From positions 652,001 to 716,000 of the forward strand of contig CAJHZI010000827.1 in assembly GCA_905160935.1 (NCBI GenBank): DNA of 64,000 bases. Reading direction: 5' to 3'. The notes under the pieces were generated by a model that saw nothing but the letters and a program-made list of their open reading frames with translations, searched no databases and had not been told where the DNA came from. The stretch comes from Enchytraeus crypticus. Taxonomy: Eukaryota > Annelida > Clitellata > Enchytraeida > Enchytraeidae. Below are positions 63,196 to 64,000 of this stretch, one piece after another. How positions within the stretch are numbered: the stretch's first letter is position 1; each line of letters starts with the position of its first letter. Position numbers and translations under genes: made by a program.

Positions 63196-63711
63196 GTAAT
63201 AATAATAATACGTATAAGTATAAGTACATTTATAAAGCGCCGCTCTATGCTAAATTCCAGACTAGCTCTGAATGGACAGTGAAGGTCTAGTAGCCTGGTG
63301 GTGTAATGCCGCACAGGTAAACTCTTGCAGCGGTTCCTATCAAAGTACCGATGACAAACACCTGGTTGCCATGTTGAGTAGCACCCGGTGGTTGTCATCA
63401 TTACGGGCTGGAGTTCAATGATGATGCTGTACCAGAACTCCTAAATCAAAGATTTAAAATTGACGTACAATAGATTAAATTCTATTATACTCGGCGGTGA
63501 TTTCATTCTCGATAAAGACGTTACTAGTCTGAGTAGTGTTGAATAGATTTAATCTGGTGTAAATTCAACATTCCCAAGATCTCACAGGCGATCCTGGCAA
63601 TTGAGAAAACTCAGAGAAAAGCTGAGTTCGTTTGATGATGACGTTACAGAACGCTCATGGTTGCTCGGAACTCCTCAACATTTGTTATAATAAATTAACG
63701 TCTCGTTACAG

Positions 63712-63850
63712 GAAGATGAAAGTCCTCAGACAGGCTCAAGTGGATTTTCCAGAAACTCAGGAAAGATTTGAAGACTCGCCTACCAAGTCTGTTTTGATGG
63801 AATTTAGAGAGCGCAGTAGTGGAACGAATTCCAATCAAAATATTAGATAG
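63712..63850 (+). CDS. Possible terminal exon of an unknown gene
   Basis: After CGTCTCGTTACAG, an open frame of 46 codons follows a one-base phase and ends in TAG. It has a varied composition (KMKVLRQAQVDFPETQERFE, then SVLMEFRERSSG), unlike the repeats around it. I see no partner exon and recognise no family. It could be a pseudogene piece. Confidence 0.2.
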
Positions 63851-64000
63851 GGATGAGAGCCTGATAGAGTGCCGTCCTGAAGGATAATTCAATTAAACAT
63901 GACATTTAAACTCTATAATTAAAATAAATATTAATAATAAAAATTTCGCGAATTATAAAAATTATTTCAGAATTATTGACAAATAATTTCGTACTTTTGT

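Larger units (their letters stand above)
60481..64000. other. AT-rich repeat region, no confirmed gene
   Basis: It contains a TGACAACATCGAGCAC-type module (61,430-61,505), a LINE family 1 end (61,827-61,890), a long TA tract with local palindromes (62,150-62,480) and a foldback (62,862-63,195). One weak exon candidate lies near the right edge (63,712-63,850). Confidence 0.5.

Overview
The window reads as nuclear DNA of an invertebrate animal, most likely a spiralian (mollusc, annelid, flatworm or relative). The host genes have GT/AG introns, the sequence is AT-rich and crowded with SINEs, LINE ends, MITEs and microsatellites, and a complete paramyosin gene resembles flatworm and mollusc paramyosins along its whole length. 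I cannot name the species.

Layout. (1) 1 to about 11,473: the right-hand part of a Polinton/Maverick (adintovirus-like) element, cut by the left edge of the window. On the minus strand it has a partial major capsid protein, small virion-type proteins, a putative penton/minor capsid protein, an A32/FtsK-type packaging ATPase, an adenain-like cysteine protease, a membrane-active-looking protein, four small unknown or zinc-binding proteins and a 1354-residue protein-primed family B DNA polymerase. One gene on the plus strand carries phage tail-fibre-like repeats. The integrase and left terminal repeat are not in the window. (2) 13,210-14,077: the last two coding exons of an ARHGEF10-like Rho exchange factor, followed at once by a minisatellite. 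(3) 14-22 kb: repeats only. (4) 22,058-29,237: a complete six-exon goliath/RNF130/RNF150-type E3 ubiquitin ligase of about 573 residues. (5) 29-44 kb: repeats (LINE ends, tRNA-derived SINEs, MITEs, CT/TA microsatellites). (6) 44,266-59,701: a complete paramyosin gene with 17 coding exons and about 883 residues. (7) 60-64 kb: AT-rich repeats, a foldback element and one weak candidate exon.

How the parts relate. The Polinton genes form a compact block for virion building (capsid, ATPase, protease, fibre) and for replication (polymerase). The element lies upstream of the final exons of the RhoGEF, so it may sit in one of that gene's introns; this is inference, because earlier exons are outside the window. 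The three host genes are unrelated in function and all lie on the plus strand.

Most notable points: the tail-fibre-like gene; a protease frame that has no ATG before its conserved N-terminus and starts at a 7-A run inside the upstream gene; a set of inverted repeats with 3-nt spacers in Polinton intergenic regions; a 115-bp palindrome at the Polinton edge; a goliath splice acceptor that abuts a SINE tail; and paramyosin introns whose tandem arrays look seeded from the neighbouring exon edges, including a triplicated splice donor.
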